The notes under the pieces were generated by a model, which was not told the origin of the DNA, ran no database searches, and saw only the letters and a program-made list of their open reading frames with translations. Shown in pieces: positions 62,971 to 64,000 of a DNA stretch of 64,000 nt (positions are counted from its first letter, which is position 1; the number at the start of each line of letters is the position of its first letter). Both the position numbers and the translations under genes were made by a program. The DNA is from Bulleidia extructa W1219 (lineage in GTDB: Bacteria; Bacillota_I; Bacilli_A; Erysipelotrichales; Erysipelotrichaceae): contig NZ_ADFR01000002.1 of the NCBI RefSeq assembly GCF_000177375.1, positions 310,001-374,000 of the forward strand, read 5' to 3'.

Positions 62971-64000
62971 ATGACCAAAATTATTCAAATTGGTGCAAAC
63001 CATGCAGGTACGGCTTGTGCCAACACAATTTTAAGCTATCCGGGAAATGAGCTTACGATTTATGACAGAAACAGTAACATATCTTTTTTAGGATGTGGGA
63101 TGGCGTTATGGATTGGGCAACAAATTCATGATGGAAACGGCTTATTTTATCAGAAACCGGAAGATTTTGAGAAAAAGGGAGCGAAAGTACATCTCGAAAG
63201 TGAAGTACAGGACATTGATTATGATCAGAAGATGGTTACGGTTCGTTTGAAAGATGGCACTATTGTCAAAGATCACTATGATAAGCTTATTTTGGCAACG
63301 GGAAGCTTACCGAACCAACCACGTATTCCGGGAATGGATTTGGAAAATGTGCAAATGGTTAAGTTATACCAAAACGCTCAAGAAGTCATTGATAAGCTGA
63401 AGACGAATGAATACAAACGTGTGATTGTCCTTGGTGGTGGATATATCGGGATCGAATTGGCAGAAGCTTTTGAAAGGCTACAAAAAGAAGTTACGCTGAT
63501 AGATATGGAAGAGCATATCTTAAATGGTTATTTTGATACTGAGTTTTCCGATAATATGCTATCGGTGATGAAGGAACATGGAATTAAGTTTGTCTTAGGG
63601 GAAACGGTAGAAGAAATTTTAGGAGATACAAAAGTAAGTGGTCTTAGAACAAACAAGGGAACGTATGAAGCGGATATGGTGATTTGCGCTATCGGCTTTC
63701 ATCCAAATAGTATGCTTGGCAAGGCACATTTGGAAAAATATAAGAACGGTGCTTACCTTGTCAACAAAAATCAATTGACATCGGATCAGGATGTTTATGC
63801 GATTGGTGATTGTGCAACTGTTTATGATAATGCAAGAGAGCGTGTCAATTATATTGCGCTAGCAACGAATGCGGTACGTAGTGGTTTGATTGCCGGCCAT
63901 AATGTATGTGGTACAAAGATTGAAACAGAAGGTGTACAAGGCTCCAGTGCATTGATGATTTATGACTATAAGTTAGTTTGTACCGGGATGAGTCTAAGTG
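62971..64000 (+). CDS. nox: NADH oxidase (CoA-disulfide reductase family), cut by window edge
   Basis: Flavoprotein that reduces O2, in most relatives to water, with NADH; protects against oxygen and regenerates NAD+. At least 343 residues are in view. FAD-binding IIQIGANHAGTACANTIL at 4-21, redox-active Cys in SFLGCGMALWIG near 42, NAD-binding VIVLGGGYIGIELAEAF near 151-167, and the second FAD motif VYAIGDCATVYD near 271. AGGAGG lies 8 nt before the ATG. The dimerisation domain is beyond base 64000. Related peroxidases and CoA-disulfide reductases cannot be fully ruled out. Confidence 0.9.
   Translation, partial: MTKIIQIGANHAGTACANTILSYPGNELTIYDRNSNISFLGCGMALWIGQQIHDGNGLFYQKPEDFEKKGAKVHLESEVQDIDYDQKMVTVRLKDGTIVKDHYDKLILATGSLPNQPRIPGMDLENVQMVKLYQNAQEVIDKLKTNEYKRVIVLGGGYIGIELAEAFERLQKEVTLIDMEEHILNGYFDTEFSDNMLSVMKEHGIKFVLGETVEEILGDTKVSGLRTNKGTYEADMVICAIGFHPNSMLGKAHLEKYKNGAYLVNKNQLTSDQDVYAIGDCATVYDNARERVNYIALATNAVRSGLIAGHNVCGTKIETEGVQGSSALMIYDYKLVCTGMSLS

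Overview
The window is a 64 kb stretch of a low-GC Gram-positive chromosome that spans the replication origin. Its origin-type genes (rpmH-rnpA-yidC-jag, dnaA, dnaN, rlbA, recF, gyrB, gyrA, serS, the SRP RNA gene, tadA, dnaX, recR, mnmG, rsmG, noc, soj, parB) and strong AGGAGG-type ribosome sites point to the Firmicutes. The lack of spore genes among the mfd/divIC neighbours, the modest gene sizes and the sodium-type ATP synthase rotor fit the Erysipelotrichia better than the Bacilli. That placement is an inference from gene content, not a database result. I saw no rRNA, tRNA, CRISPR array or intact insertion sequence.

Layout. Bases 1-4840 (minus strand) hold a response regulator cut by the window edge and the operon tmk-holB-ricT-(tiny ORF)-rsmI-FHA protein. 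Bases 5036-6385 hold queT-vanY behind a preQ1-I riboswitch. Bases 6500-10105 (plus) form a phosphonate-type ABC transporter operon. Bases 10.1-16.4 kb are the most accessory part: a decayed ORF, a small membrane protein, a tyrosine phosphatase, a 5'-nucleotidase-like enzyme, and two related membrane proteins, one of them frameshifted. Bases 16.3-22.5 kb (minus) carry an unknown membrane protein gene, pth, mfd, rqcP, divIC and a lipoprotein gene. Bases 22.6-25.5 kb (plus) carry a probably inactive M15-family protein and rpmH-rnpA-yidC-jag. The DnaA-box clusters (oriC) lie at 25.57-25.87 kb and 27.30-27.39 kb, on either side of dnaA.

To the right, almost everything is on the plus strand: dnaA, dnaN, rlbA, recF, gyrB, gyrA, a CIRCE-controlled hsp20, a T-box-controlled serS, the SRP RNA, tadA, dnaX, recR, fhs, mnmG, rsmG, noc-soj-parB, the complete F1Fo ATP synthase operon, mnmE, tatD, gdhA, rnmV-rsmA-ispE-a short glmU, prs, and an NADH oxidase cut by the right edge.

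Most notable observations: (1) two perfect 16-bp parS sites flank serS, and the first appears to double as the last RNA hairpin of the serS T-box leader before the antiterminator; (2) the ATP synthase c subunit has two membrane carboxylates (E24 and E57) in a Na+-type site; (3) the second M15 peptidase copy has lost both a zinc His and the catalytic Glu; (4) a frameshift splits one of two paralogous membrane-protein genes; (5) several genes have an extended -10 box only 6-9 nt before the start codon, suggesting leaderless mRNAs; (6) the rpmH-jag block points toward oriC instead of away from it; (7) GlmU lacks its acetyltransferase domain; (8) GyrA carries Gly at a quinolone-region position that is usually acidic.
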